A stretch of 64,000 nucleotides of DNA from a virus, in IMG/VR virus record IMGVR_UViG_3300021479_000014, positions 16,610 to 80,609 of that record. The stretch is one strand, 5' to 3'. The notes beneath the pieces are model-generated. The model was not told where the DNA came from, did no database searches, and saw only the letters and a program-made list of their open reading frames with translations. Positions 48,302 to 57,977 of the stretch are shown one piece after another. Both the position numbers and the translations under genes were made by a program. Numbering within the stretch: the first letter of the stretch is position 1; the number at the start of each line of letters is the position of its first letter.

Positions 48302-48949
48302 ATGAGAACTATGCTGCTTGCTGGCGCGGCTATGTTGGGGCTTATGGCCCCGGCTTATGCCACGTTGCAAATCGAAGTGTTTGACAATGGCACTTTGATC
48401 GACAACATCACGGGGATTACGACTGGCGCTGCTTCGCTCACAACCAATGATGCGAACTTTGCCAATATCACAATCGCCTCTCAAGGCTCGCCTATTTTGC
48501 CCAATGCCGATCTGTCAAGCGTCACACTTGACGCCTCCGCAGCGGCTGGCTTTACAGGCTCGCACACATTGACGGTTGATATCCTGCAAAGCGCCGTGTC
48601 TGGACTTGGAAACACGCTCTCGACCTTTACGGTCAACGGCCTTACCAACGATCCTGGCCCAACGACAGAGAGCACGTTCGCCGATGGAGGGCTTCTAGCA
48701 ACGCACACGTTCCCTGCTGCGCTGCTTGACGGTTCTTTTGGGCCGGTATCGGCAGCAACTGGTCCGTTCACTTCGGATGAGATCCAGTTTGCTGTGGACT
48801 TCACTGCACCAAGGCAGTCGTTTGGTGGTTCAGCCCAGTTGACGACAAACGTTCCTGAGCCTTCGACTTGGGCTATGCTCATTCTTGGCTTTGTCGGACT
48901 TGGCTTTGTCGGGTTGCGCCACAAAGCTGGACGCCTAGCGTCTCTCTAA
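48302..48949 (+). CDS. Secreted PEPxxWA-CTERM protein
   Basis: 215 residues from ATG 48302 with CTGGAGA upstream (an in-frame GTG at 48239 would add an unlikely N-terminus). MRTMLLAGAAMLGLMAPAYA is a Sec signal peptide (AYA cleavage). The C-terminus VPEPSTWAMLILGFVGLGFVG followed by RH is the PEPxxWA-CTERM sorting signal used by exosortase systems, here with a short basic end. The centre is a Ser/Thr/Gly-rich beta protein. GC content and codon use are those of a bacterial gene, not of this phage: a recent host acquisition. May decorate or modify the host surface during infection. Confidence 0.9.
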   Translation: MRTMLLAGAAMLGLMAPAYATLQIEVFDNGTLIDNITGITTGAASLTTNDANFANITIASQGSPILPNADLSSVTLDASAAAGFTGSHTLTVDILQSAVSGLGNTLSTFTVNGLTNDPGPTTESTFADGGLLATHTFPAALLDGSFGPVSAATGPFTSDEIQFAVDFTAPRQSFGGSAQLTTNVPEPSTWAMLILGFVGLGFVGLRHKAGRLASL

Positions 48950-48957
48950 CAACAATG

Positions 48958-48980
48958 GTGGGAGGCTTGTAGCCTCCCAC
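48958..48980. terminator. Bidirectional terminator-like hairpin between convergent genes
   Basis: GTGGGAGGCT (48958-48967) with AGCCTCCCAC (48971-48980), TGT loop. Serves the PEP-CTERM gene and the convergent LuxR gene. Confidence 0.75.
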
Positions 48981-48981
48981 T

Positions 48982-49287
48982 TCATCTGGAGAGATTATAT
49001 CTGATAGCAACCATTTCGCCATATAATCGTTCCATTAATTCTTCAGTAAACTCTTCACGTTTTATTTTAGCTTCTTCTGTCATAAAAATATGACCATATG
49101 TAATAGCTAAAGCAACTGCATGTGTCAAATTAACAGCACCAAATTTAAACCGTGCTGTATCAAGATGAGTTTTTACTGTTCCGAAAGATACACCCATAAT
49201 AAGACTAATTTCGTGATAAGTCTTACCTTGCGCTGCCCATGTTAGAGCTTCAATTTCTCTTGGTGAAAGTTTTATGGCATTTAGCAT
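48982..49287 (-). CDS. Stand-alone LuxR-type HTH protein
   Basis: 101 residues. LSPREIEALTWAAQGKTYHEISLIMGVSFGTVKTHLDTARFKFGAVNLTHAVALAI is a complete GerE/LuxR DNA-binding domain, close to the alphaproteobacterial type; no signal-binding or receiver domain is present. It could bind host LuxR-regulated promoters or sense nothing and act constitutively. It overlaps the cupin gene and lies at the end of the minus-strand tail block. Confidence 0.85.
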   Translation of the reverse strand: MLNAIKLSPREIEALTWAAQGKTYHEISLIMGVSFGTVKTHLDTARFKFGAVNLTHAVALAITYGHIFMTEEAKIKREEFTEELMERLYGEMVAIRYNLSR

Positions 49288-49637
49288 TGTGTCTTTTCAT
49301 ATGCATCTAGCCAGCCATTATATTCAAGTGCTACTTCCCCCTGTGGCGTTCTATGTGAATAAACACACCAAGCATGTCCTACTGGTGCGCCACCAAGAAA
49401 GGTGAATTCATGTTTAGCACCTTTTTCTATTAACAAATGGAATGGACCAGATTTTTTAAAATCAAAACGTGTTTCGCCATCTGTAGCCCATTTTACAATA
49501 TGCCAATCACCACAAAAGAATATCGAAGTATGATCGAAATTGTGCGTATGGCCTTTGACTACTTCTCCTGGCTCAAGACCTTTGCCATTTTTGCCCATAG
49601 CACGGATAAAAACGTTCCCACTAATCCAATCTGTCAT
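49281..49637 (-). CDS. Cupin-like protein
   Basis: 118 residues, ATGA overlap with the fibre gene. GHTHNFDHTSIFF (29-41) supplies the HxH...H metal ligands of cupin motif 1 and VGHAWCVYSHR fits motif 2. Small single-domain cupins bind metal or sugar. A role in the fibre or in sensing is not clear. Confidence 0.7.
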   Translation of the reverse strand: MTDWISGNVFIRAMGKNGKGLEPGEVVKGHTHNFDHTSIFFCGDWHIVKWATDGETRFDFKKSGPFHLLIEKGAKHEFTFLGGAPVGHAWCVYSHRTPQGEVALEYNGWLDAYEKTQC

Positions 49638-51850
49638 AGTCCTGCTTTCTTAAGTCGCGCCTCAAGCTCTTTAATTTTGGCAATCGCTATAGCTAGTACG
49701 CCAGCTACATCATATGCTTTTACCATATTTGGTTCTAGATTTTCAATATTATTGCCATCAAAATCAAGATGTCGTGTGTAATCAGCTAGCGTCACCAAAT
49801 CTGGCGCGCCAATTTCAATATCATCAGCAACCAGGCCCCAGTGCAGACGATCTGGATCTTTATATGGCAGATTACTGTAACCAGTTGCGGATAGAGGATC
49901 AGGTTGTTGTGGCGGTTTTAGTTTGTATCGCACAGGATTGAATGATTTAAAAGCAGCATCAACTTCATTCAAATTGACAGGCACTACATTAGATTTCAAC
50001 CTTATATCTGATGGCGCACTGACTGTTGCGTAAACTGTGCCATTGAATGTGGTCGATGGTCCAACATTACTGTGCATGAACCATTGCCAACCATAACCGC
50101 CATTGCCGTTTAAAAGATATACCTGGCCCTGTGCCCCGCCATAACCAGTATAACCGTCATGTATAGCGTAAAATCCAGCAACACCTTGACCGTTAGAATT
50201 AACGGCTTGCAAAACTGGGTACATACCAACATTGGCGCTTGTATAATCAATATGGCGATAATACATGCCTCCTGCTTGATATAGATCAAGGCGACCATTT
50301 TGAAGAGTTAATTGGCCATTTATTGGATCATCAAATCGCCAGTTATAACCATTCTCAGCTTTAATATGCATAATATTGGCACTACCATAACCCATATAAC
50401 CACGACGAGTTCCTTCTGGAGTATAAAAACTAATTTCACCAGATGTTACTGTGCTACCAGAATGAAGCTCAAGTTTACCAGTATTATTAACAGTTTGTAC
50501 TCTTAGAGTATTGGCAATAGATGTTAAACCATTAACATTTAAAGTGCCACCTATAGTCGTGGCACCACTTACTAAAAATGTCCCAGCAGTAATTCCTAAA
50601 ATATCAAAAGCTACAGAACTAAAAGACATACCACCAGGAAATGTTAATCCATTACCAATATTTAGAAAATTCAAACTTCCTGTCAAATTATCACCGGCTT
50701 TTTTCACCAAAGTAGCTTCGGCAGTTGCTAATGAATCTTGAACGCTTGATTCTCCAAATACTGGAGGATTAACTGCAACATTCGCAGCCAAATTAGAAGG
50801 AGAACCAACATTCAATAAGAACCAAGTTGTTCCATCACATATCCACCAATCACCTACTTCTGCTAATACTCGTGTTTCTGGTGGGCCAAAAGCTGGCGTT
50901 CCACGAACGTTAACAATAACATAATCATTAGCCCATTGCGGCGCTGCATCTGGTAACCAACCATTAGGAAGAAGAGTACCAGGAATAAAGTTTGCTATTG
51001 ATGTTGAAGCATCGAATGATCCAATAAACTGTTGCGCACCAGAAACTCCTTTATCAACATAAATTTTAGTCGCTGCTTGCATATCCTGAGTAGGATCGCG
51101 ATCCAATAAAACAGTAGCATTAAGATTAATTACTGCGTTACCAGGAATAATTGGATCTGTATTGTTAATTAAAATTGGTGCCCCTCTAGGAGTACCAATT
51201 TGATCATATCTAATTAATGCAAAATCAGGTAGCATCCCTGCGCCACCTCCTACAGCTATACCCCACCATGGATTTTGACCTGTAAATGGATCATAAAAAT
51301 CAACTCCAGGAGTTTTTAATAATCCGGTTAATGTGCCACCTGTTAATGGCAAAAAATTATCATCAATATATTGTTTTGGCGCAGCGCCAAGAGGAACTGT
51401 TGGATCTCCATATAGATGGAGTTCTCCTGTCATAGTATCGCCAGATAGATTAACGTATAATCCATCTGCTTGATTAGCATTTAAAGGTGATATATTAATA
51501 TTTCTATATGCTAAATTAGCTTCCTCCCAAACAATAAGTTCTCCATTATAAATACGTTTATTACCAATGCCTGGTAATGAAGGATCAGCTAATTCAGGAA
51601 CTACTGGATCAACAGTTTGAGCGATCCATGTAGATCCATTTTTTAATATTGGCAAAACATCAGGATCAATATCTGGATCATTAATACCTACGTGCCAGAT
51701 ACCTTGAATTTGATTCGCACCCAAATTTCTTTTAAATAGTCCATGCACAAATTGTCTATTGGTGGCATCTAATTTACCCCAACCGTCTAGCTCTTCGCCA
51801 AACAAAGCCCAAGGAGTACGGACCTTTAGTGAACCAGCAGACTCACCCAT
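49634..51850 (-). CDS. Tail fibre with C-terminal S74 chaperone
   Basis: 738 residues. N-terminal and central parts have tail-fibre repeats (LYVNLSGDTMTGELHLYG, FLPLTGGTLTGLLKTP, AATKIYVDKGVSG). The last 125 residues, from about 612, are the S74 intramolecular chaperone: SDIRLKSNVV, WGLVADDIE, and helix AIAIAKIKELEARLKK. The chaperone folds the trimer then cuts itself off at the Ser-Asp. The final fibre binds the host surface. Upstream gene overlaps by one base. Confidence 0.9.
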   Translation of the reverse strand: MGESAGSLKVRTPWALFGEELDGWGKLDATNRQFVHGLFKRNLGANQIQGIWHVGINDPDIDPDVLPILKNGSTWIAQTVDPVVPELADPSLPGIGNKRIYNGELIVWEEANLAYRNINISPLNANQADGLYVNLSGDTMTGELHLYGDPTVPLGAAPKQYIDDNFLPLTGGTLTGLLKTPGVDFYDPFTGQNPWWGIAVGGGAGMLPDFALIRYDQIGTPRGAPILINNTDPIIPGNAVINLNATVLLDRDPTQDMQAATKIYVDKGVSGAQQFIGSFDASTSIANFIPGTLLPNGWLPDAAPQWANDYVIVNVRGTPAFGPPETRVLAEVGDWWICDGTTWFLLNVGSPSNLAANVAVNPPVFGESSVQDSLATAEATLVKKAGDNLTGSLNFLNIGNGLTFPGGMSFSSVAFDILGITAGTFLVSGATTIGGTLNVNGLTSIANTLRVQTVNNTGKLELHSGSTVTSGEISFYTPEGTRRGYMGYGSANIMHIKAENGYNWRFDDPINGQLTLQNGRLDLYQAGGMYYRHIDYTSANVGMYPVLQAVNSNGQGVAGFYAIHDGYTGYGGAQGQVYLLNGNGGYGWQWFMHSNVGPSTTFNGTVYATVSAPSDIRLKSNVVPVNLNEVDAAFKSFNPVRYKLKPPQQPDPLSATGYSNLPYKDPDRLHWGLVADDIEIGAPDLVTLADYTRHLDFDGNNIENLEPNMVKAYDVAGVLAIAIAKIKELEARLKKAGL

Positions 51851-52164
51851 TACTCTTTTCCGTTTCTTCTATAGATCCAGAAAGCAACTACTGATGTAAA
51901 CGCAGAAAATAAAACACCAGCAGCAGCAGAAGTAATTTCATCATTTGGAATAGTATATAATAAACTAAGTGTCATAGCACCTACAAATGCCAATACTATT
52001 ATAATGGATATTGTTAATGGACCTTTAGTTTTATCAAATTTGTCAACAACTATAAGCAAAATTGTAGTGAAAATAATAATAAATAAAGCTGTTATCAATA
52101 CTGGATAATCTGTCATCTTGACTCCCGATGCTGGAGACAAGATGATTGGTGGATTGTCTGCCAT
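51850..52164 (-). CDS. Three-span membrane protein, holin-like
   Basis: 104 residues, three hydrophobic helices (VLITALFIIIFTTILLIVV; ISIIIVLAFVGAMTLSLLY; AAAGVLFSAFTSVVAFWIY) with short loops and a basic C-terminus. Sits between the endolysin and a tail fibre gene, the usual holin place. No sequence family recognised; the 32 bases between it and the endolysin hold nothing. Confidence 0.6.
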   Translation of the reverse strand: MADNPPIILSPASGVKMTDYPVLITALFIIIFTTILLIVVDKFDKTKGPLTISIIIVLAFVGAMTLSLLYTIPNDEITSAAAGVLFSAFTSVVAFWIYRRNGKE

Positions 52165-52196
52165 ATAGTTTGTTGCGCCCCCTCATCGTGGCATCC

Positions 52197-52646
52197 TTAC
52201 GCAAAACCGTTACGGGTGCCTTTATTGTCAATTGTCATAGCCATATGACGCGGCGCAGATGCGCTCAAACCAAGATGCACCCAAGTATCGTATTCGTGAA
52301 TCAATTGGTCTATGCCAAGTTCTTTCATATGCGGATGAAGTTTATGGCAGATAGCTTTTGGCGTCCCGAAACCAGGACAGCTGAAATCGACAGCTAGACC
52401 ACTCATATGTGCGCTGCTTTTGCTGCCGCCAACAGCAGCATTGACTTGTGGACTACGATAACCAGAGCTGATTAAAATAGGCTTGTCGCCAAGAATGGTG
52501 CGCACCTGTTCCATTGTTTCAGCAGTACGCTGAATATTCTTACGTTCCTGACTATTTTCTGGCGGAATATTGTGAATTCCCTTGCGCGCAGCAGTTTGAC
52601 TGTCAGTAAATTCTTCCAGAGTAAAATGTGGTGTTAGTTGAGTCAT
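52197..52646 (-). CDS. Endolysin, peptidase M15 (D-Ala-D-Ala carboxypeptidase type)
   Basis: 149 residues. ILISSGYRSPQVNAAVGGSKSSAHMSGLAVDF gives the HxxxxxxD zinc site (His80, Asp87) and WVHLGLS supplies the third His (124) with a nearby Glu (118). The VanY/M15_3 fold cuts peptide crosslinks in the wall. No signal peptide, so release needs the holin. N-terminal FTLEEFTDSQTA resembles phage M15 enzymes. Confidence 0.9.
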   Translation of the reverse strand: MTQLTPHFTLEEFTDSQTAARKGIHNIPPENSQERKNIQRTAETMEQVRTILGDKPILISSGYRSPQVNAAVGGSKSSAHMSGLAVDFSCPGFGTPKAICHKLHPHMKELGIDQLIHEYDTWVHLGLSASAPRHMAMTIDNKGTRNGFA

Positions 52647-52876
52647 TGTTGCCTCGCAATTACAGCTTGTTGAATTGCTCCAGAAATAATATTTATAATT
52701 GGAACTGGATCAACAAACGGACGCATAGAACCATCTTGCGTTTTTGCAAAGATGACTGAATTATTTAAATGCATTATAATTTGTTCCACAGCTTCTCCAG
52801 CCAAATGAATAGAAGGTGCTCTTTGTGTGGGAGGATTAAACGGCGCGTTCATTTCTTTCTCCACTGTATCGTTCAT
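52643..52876 (-). CDS. Small hypothetical protein in lysis region
   Basis: 77 residues from ATG 52876, which overlaps the stop of the tail gene upstream; the longer frame is rejected. Hydrophobic patches (AVEQIIMHLNNSVIFAK) but no full membrane span. Might be a spanin or antiholin only by position; no motif supports it. Confidence 0.5.
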   Translation of the reverse strand: MNDTVEKEMNAPFNPPTQRAPSIHLAGEAVEQIIMHLNNSVIFAKTQDGSMRPFVDPVPIINIISGAIQQAVIARQQ

Positions 52877-53628
52877 CTTGCTCGCCTTGCTAGAATGTTT
52901 CCAGTTACTAGAACATTTCCAGACGGAAAGTTTACATGTCCAATTAAATAATATGGTGTTGGTATACTCAAACTTGCACGGCAAGGTCTTAATGATATAA
53001 CTGCAAAGCTATTAACAGCAAAATTCATAGGTAAAGACATACGTGATACACCAGGTCCAGGTGTATTGGGAATTGCAATTATGTTAGGATTTATTCCAGC
53101 TTGTATCAATGTTGGCATCATATTTGATGTAGACCAATTAAACCAAAGTTCACCATCAATATCCCAATCACCAGGCGTTAATGTAACACCAATAATATTA
53201 GTTGGTATACCCGATGTTATGGATATTCCGGCTGTCGCTGAGTTTGTAGAAATTTGTCCAACAGCACCTGGAGTAGCATTATCATTTGTACCTGTACCTG
53301 TAATACCAAGAGCAGAATCAGGAATGAATGGCGCTGCCATTACAAGCGGACCATTCATAGTTCCGCCAGCTGTAGGTAAAAATGAACCTCCTCCAGTTAA
53401 TTGATTATCAACATACTCTTTGGTACTAGCATCTAATGGATTAATAGGGTCCGCATCCAGGGTTAACGGTCCTGTCATAGTTCCGCCAGCTATTGGAAGA
53501 TATAGACCAGGTGGTATTCCAACAGCAGCGCCAAGATCTGGGATCCATTTTATTCCATCCCAGACCCACGCCAATCCTCCAGATTGGAAGGTATCTCCAG
53601 GAGTAGGCGTGGCAGGAAAAACAATCAT
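52873..53628 (-). CDS. Tail fibre/collar-repeat protein
   Basis: 251 residues. [31 protein letters not shown] and a second AGGTMNGPLVM are the tail-collar/fibre repeat modules also present at 54430 and 49634. C-terminal half is beta-rich (NIIGVTLTPGDWDIDGELWFNW). Probably part of the fibre or baseplate appendage. Overlaps genes on both sides. Confidence 0.7.
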   Translation of the reverse strand: MIVFPATPTPGDTFQSGGLAWVWDGIKWIPDLGAAVGIPPGLYLPIAGGTMTGPLTLDADPINPLDASTKEYVDNQLTGGGSFLPTAGGTMNGPLVMAAPFIPDSALGITGTGTNDNATPGAVGQISTNSATAGISITSGIPTNIIGVTLTPGDWDIDGELWFNWSTSNMMPTLIQAGINPNIIAIPNTPGPGVSRMSLPMNFAVNSFAVISLRPCRASLSIPTPYYLIGHVNFPSGNVLVTGNILARRAR

Positions 53629-54419
53629 TTCTTAGGTTCTTCATGCGAATGAGAATGGCCTAAAGCATGTGCCACAGCATGTGCTATTTGTTCATTTACA
53701 TATTTTTTGGTAGCTACATCAAGTGATGGATCCACAGGTTGTAATGGAGTAGGTAATGGAGAAGGTAATGGAGTAGGTTCACCATAAGTTGGCGAATGAG
53801 GTGAATATGGACTTTTATAAGTAGGAGATATTTCAGGTGGTTCTGTAATATCATTTAAAGGTGGTGGTTCATTTCCTTCATCTAACCATCGTAAATACAT
53901 TCTATAAACAGCATTATTTGGATCATTTTCTGGTACAAACACACCATCGCTACGTGTAAGTATATTAGTTCCATCATAAAAATAACTAAATTCAAATGTA
54001 GGTATATTAATTTCAGGAAGTGGAGGTGGTATAGGTGGTGGCTCATTACCAAGAGCTAGCCATTGTAAATAAAGCGTATATGGAGTATTATTTGGAATAG
54101 TTTCATCTTCTTTTATAAGTGAATTATCTTCAATACGCAAAAGTGTTCCACGTTCATCACGTTTATAAGTGTATATACTAGGATCTATATCAGGAATATC
54201 TGGAATATCAGGATCGCTACGTTGAGCTCCTTTCGGTATTGATTTAACAATTACTGGCATAGATGGTGGAGAATTTCCTAATTCTAACCATTCTAAATAA
54301 AGTTTATAAGCAACATTACTAGGATCATTTTCAGGTACTGCAACTTTATCATCACGCATAAGCCATCCAAATTTATTACGGCTATAAGTGAATTGAGCAG
54401 CAGGATTTTCAGGAATCAT
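53625..54419 (-). CDS. Three-repeat tail protein with His-rich end
   Basis: 264 residues. Three tandem repeats of about 70 residues, each with a pattern like ...VAVPENDPSNVAYKLYLEWLELGNSPP (about residues 27, 110 and 180). Ends in a helix with HAVAHALGHSHSHEEPKK. Repeats resemble a tail-fibre-assembly-like domain, and the His tail could bind metal. Its exact place in the virion is unknown. Confidence 0.65.
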   Translation of the reverse strand: MIPENPAAQFTYSRNKFGWLMRDDKVAVPENDPSNVAYKLYLEWLELGNSPPSMPVIVKSIPKGAQRSDPDIPDIPDIDPSIYTYKRDERGTLLRIEDNSLIKEDETIPNNTPYTLYLQWLALGNEPPPIPPPLPEINIPTFEFSYFYDGTNILTRSDGVFVPENDPNNAVYRMYLRWLDEGNEPPPLNDITEPPEISPTYKSPYSPHSPTYGEPTPLPSPLPTPLQPVDPSLDVATKKYVNEQIAHAVAHALGHSHSHEEPKK

Positions 54420-54429
54420 GACATTCTCC

Positions 54430-57333
54430 TTATTGGTATTTAATAATAAATGGAATCACAATGTATTGCGGTTCAATATTATATGGTGCGCCGCCCCCAT
54501 TCCCGTAAACACCCATACCAGTACCAGCAGCATAAGTGCCACCATAAGTATTTATTTCAGTACCAGCAGCGTAAAGATTAGAAGGACCAGCATAAGTAGC
54601 ACTAATACCTGCCCAAGCAGCATCAATTCCTATATTAGCAATAGCACCATAAACATTAATACCACCTGATCCACCTGCTGAAGTTCCTGGATTATGTAAA
54701 GGCGCGCCAGCAGCACCAAGAGAATAATATCCAACATTTGGCTGCATAACATTGCCATGCACGTGACCACCTACGTCACCAGTATGTGCATGGCCATAAT
54801 CTGGAAGTCCATGATTATGATAATTATCATAAACACTATGATTATGCCAAGGATCTGGATGAACATGTCCAGGATCAGTAACTAAATGAGTATGGCCAGG
54901 ATCATAAAGTGTATGATCGTGTGCAGCCATCTCAGCAATAGTATTAGTATGTGTTGATGAACCTCCTGTTGTGCCTGGAATATCAGTTGCACTGGCACCA
55001 CGTGGGAATGTTTGAGACATATTAGGAACGGCATTGGATACACCTGGTACGCCGCCATATCTATTTCTAAGTCTTGGTGCAAGTAATGGAATATCTACGT
55101 TATCATAAACTGTACCATCACATAATAGCCAATCAGCTGGTGGTACATCGTCGCACCACATTACAATTGTTCCAACTTTTACAGCACCTGCTATTCCAAC
55201 ATCAACATACTCTTTCGTTGTTGCGCCAAGTGGATCAATAGGATCAGCATTAAGAATAAGTGGCCCTGTCATAGTTCCGCCAGTTATCGGAACATAATCA
55301 AGAGGCGGTATTGGTTGATTAATAGCAACTACCCATTGGGCAGATGTAGCGTCCTCATACCAGATATACAATTGAGCATTGATACTATCGAACCAGAATT
55401 CTCCTTGTGAAGGGTTAGCAGGAGGAACATCACCTATGTATACGGCGCCACCATCTATACCGGATGGGCCTACAGGGCCTTGAGGACCCATTTGTCCTTG
55501 AGGGCCATCTGGTCCAATAGGGCCAGGTAAACCTTGAGTACCTTGTATTCCTTGCGGACCTACAGGACCATCTATACCAGCAATTCCTGGAGGCCCTTGA
55601 TTTCCTTGTGGGCCTTGAGGTCCAACAAGCCCTTGCAGTCCTGCTGGTCCTTGTTGTCCTATTGGACCTTGAATACCCTGTCCACCAGTTGGACCTTGCG
55701 GGCCTTGAATTGGTCCCGCATCTACCCAACCGCTAGGATCATATACTGTTGTCACATAAACATAAACATGACCAAAAGTAAATGTGGAAGCATTATTATT
55801 TAAGATACCTTCACCCTGTATCATCTGATACGGGGTTGGTGGCCAATTATTTGGCTGATCCCAATTTGCAGGAATTGCGCCACTAGGGGGTAATTCAAGA
55901 AGTTGTTCTGGATCTCTATATTCGCAAGATCCAATAAGAACTCCGATTTCTCCAGATGAACCTTGTATGCCTTGTGGACCCATCGGTCCTTGCGCACCAG
56001 GTAGACCACCAATTCCTTCTGGTCCTTGTGCGCCTCCTGGACCTTGCGGTCCCATAGGACCAGAACCACCTGACGGTCCTGGCGGGCCTTGATTTCCTTG
56101 TTGACCTGCCGGGCCTATCGGACCTTGCAGTCCTTGATTTCCTTGTGGACCCACCGGTCCTAATGGTCCTTGTGGACCATCTAAACCAATTGGACCTTGC
56201 GGTCCTAATGGACCAGGTATTCCTTGTGGACCATCCGGTCCTGGAGGGCCTTGTACTCCTTGTGGACCTATAGGTCCAGGAGGGCCTTCAATTGCTCCTC
56301 CATTTACCCATCCAGATGGGTCAAAAGCTGTTGTGACATAAATATAAACATTTCCAAGTTCTGGAATTGCAGTATTACTACATAATAATGATTCACCAGA
56401 ATTCATTTGAAAAGAAGGTTGACCTTGTCCATCCCAATCAACAGGCATTAATCCATTTGGTGGAAGATTAGCAGGTGTTTCATGTTCAAAATATCCAACA
56501 AGAGTTGTAACTTGACCAGAAGAACCTTGTGGCCCTTGTGCTCCAGTAGGCCCTTGAGGTCCAATTGGACCTACTGCCCAAGTTAAAACTCCTGCGCCAT
56601 TAGTACGAAGAAATTGATTTGCAGCGCCACCTCCAATTGTTAAATTGGCAATATTATTAAAATGTAATTTTGATAAAGTAGTAATACCAGTACTACGTGC
56701 AATTGTTAGTGGAGTTCCTAGATATACACCATTATTATCATAATTAATGATAGTTAAATCTGATCCAGAATTATCCTGAGCTTCAGCAGTACCATTACCT
56801 AAGTTTAATGCCCAACGATTACTCAAATTTGATTGTCCAAAAATTGAACTAATCTGATTTAATAACGGCAACTTACTAAGAGTTAATGATGGATTACCAG
56901 TAACAATTGATAAATTACCCGTAAGTTTACCACCTAGTAATGGCAAATATTGGTCAAGATGAGATTGATAAATACCACTTGTAAAACTTAAATTTCCTAA
57001 ACCATCCGTCATTATAATATCGCCAGGATTACCTCCATACATAGTCAAATAATTATTGTTAATTAGGACCAATGGTCCAGTAAGTGTGCCTCCAGTTATT
57101 GGCAAATAAAGTCCAACTGGACTTATAACTTGTTGCCCACTAATAAAGAGAGCATTGGCGTTAATAGTTCCTGCACCCATACTTCCACCAAGAACATTTC
57201 TTGGTACAAGTAGAGCACCATCATTAGCAATAACAAATCCACCCATAGATATCCACGGCTGCGGAGGCGCACCTGGGCCTCCACTAGCAGCAGCGGAACT
57301 ATCAAAAGCTAGTGGATTAACTTGCTCATTCAT
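54430..57333 (-). CDS. Collagen-like tail fibre with collar domain
   Basis: 967 residues. N-terminal beta part with fibre repeats ([30 protein letters not shown]), then two long stretches of Gly-X-Y ([18 protein letters not shown]...), each followed by a folded module of similar sequence (VYVYVTTxYDPSGWVxxGxIxGP). A phage collar domain with [15 protein letters not shown] and a Gly/His/Asn-rich tip ([19 protein letters not shown]) follow. A long side or central fibre. Tip His repeats could bind metal. Confidence 0.85.
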   Translation of the reverse strand: MNEQVNPLAFDSSAAASGGPGAPPQPWISMGGFVIANDGALLVPRNVLGGSMGAGTINANALFISGQQVISPVGLYLPITGGTLTGPLVLINNNYLTMYGGNPGDIIMTDGLGNLSFTSGIYQSHLDQYLPLLGGKLTGNLSIVTGNPSLTLSKLPLLNQISSIFGQSNLSNRWALNLGNGTAEAQDNSGSDLTIINYDNNGVYLGTPLTIARSTGITTLSKLHFNNIANLTIGGGAANQFLRTNGAGVLTWAVGPIGPQGPTGAQGPQGSSGQVTTLVGYFEHETPANLPPNGLMPVDWDGQGQPSFQMNSGESLLCSNTAIPELGNVYIYVTTAFDPSGWVNGGAIEGPPGPIGPQGVQGPPGPDGPQGIPGPLGPQGPIGLDGPQGPLGPVGPQGNQGLQGPIGPAGQQGNQGPPGPSGGSGPMGPQGPGGAQGPEGIGGLPGAQGPMGPQGIQGSSGEIGVLIGSCEYRDPEQLLELPPSGAIPANWDQPNNWPPTPYQMIQGEGILNNNASTFTFGHVYVYVTTVYDPSGWVDAGPIQGPQGPTGGQGIQGPIGQQGPAGLQGLVGPQGPQGNQGPPGIAGIDGPVGPQGIQGTQGLPGPIGPDGPQGQMGPQGPVGPSGIDGGAVYIGDVPPANPSQGEFWFDSINAQLYIWYEDATSAQWVVAINQPIPPLDYVPITGGTMTGPLILNADPIDPLGATTKEYVDVGIAGAVKVGTIVMWCDDVPPADWLLCDGTVYDNVDIPLLAPRLRNRYGGVPGVSNAVPNMSQTFPRGASATDIPGTTGGSSTHTNTIAEMAAHDHTLYDPGHTHLVTDPGHVHPDPWHNHSVYDNYHNHGLPDYGHAHTGDVGGHVHGNVMQPNVGYYSLGAAGAPLHNPGTSAGGSGGINVYGAIANIGIDAAWAGISATYAGPSNLYAAGTEINTYGGTYAAGTGMGVYGNGGGAPYNIEPQYIVIPFIIKYQ

Positions 57334-57336
57334 ATC

Positions 57337-57624
57337 TTAAATCCACTGCACAGACACAAATGCTTGATTAGGAACAGGACTAGCAACTGATAAAGGTAAT
57401 GTAGAACCAGGAATGGCATAATATGTTCCACCTGGCTGTATAGCCATAGATGAACCATTTCCTAATGTTGATGCTGGCCCTGTCGGATCAACATACAAAG
57501 CAGCTGGCGCATCTGCTGGATTGAATATATATCCACCAGATATATTTGCTGAAAGAGCATCAACAGGTTGACCAGGTATTGTTGATGTTAAATGAGCTAT
57601 ACCTGGAGTTGGAGTTACAGCCAT
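57337..57624 (-). CDS. Small virion protein with repeated domain
   Basis: 95 residues. GGYIFNPADAPAALYVDPTGPAST and IQPGGTYYAI recur in the N-terminal part of the tail protein at 59275 (GGYIFNPIDAYEQDLS, LYVDPTGPAAS, LQPGQRFDI). So a module was duplicated. Beta-rich, possibly a fibre-attachment cap. Not otherwise recognised. Confidence 0.7.
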   Translation of the reverse strand: MAVTPTPGIAHLTSTIPGQPVDALSANISGGYIFNPADAPAALYVDPTGPASTLGNGSSMAIQPGGTYYAIPGSTLPLSVASPVPNQAFVSVQWI

Positions 57625-57977
57625 TATTTTTGAGCCTTTAGTTGCGCCACTTCAGATTTTAAATCATTGATTTCTTTTCGTAAATCTTCAATTACTTTAA
57701 ACATAGGATTTGGTACTGTATCTTCCGAAGTTGAAGTTCGTGGTGTAATTACATCTGGTGATGCAGTATATTCACCAATTTCGCCGTATTCACCTCTAAT
57801 TGCTTTATTGTAAATTTCTCTACCATAATCCATTTTATCATATGGACTAGCATAAAATAATAATTTTTGTCCATCAATTATTCCAATCAAAGCAATAGGT
57901 CCAACATGATCCCGATTAACATATTGGGGATTATGTAGAGTTCCTAAAAACGCATCACGCTGTCCAGGATCTAACAT
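57624..57977 (-). CDS. Small tail protein with C-terminal coiled coil
   Basis: 117 residues, ends overlap neighbours. Beta-type N-terminal half and a C-terminal helix (FKVIEDLRKEINDLKSEVAQLKAQK) with heptads that suggest a trimeric coiled coil. Likely a connector in the fibre. No known family. Confidence 0.65.
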   Translation of the reverse strand: MLDPGQRDAFLGTLHNPQYVNRDHVGPIALIGIIDGQKLLFYASPYDKMDYGREIYNKAIRGEYGEIGEYTASPDVITPRTSTSEDTVPNPMFKVIEDLRKEINDLKSEVAQLKAQK

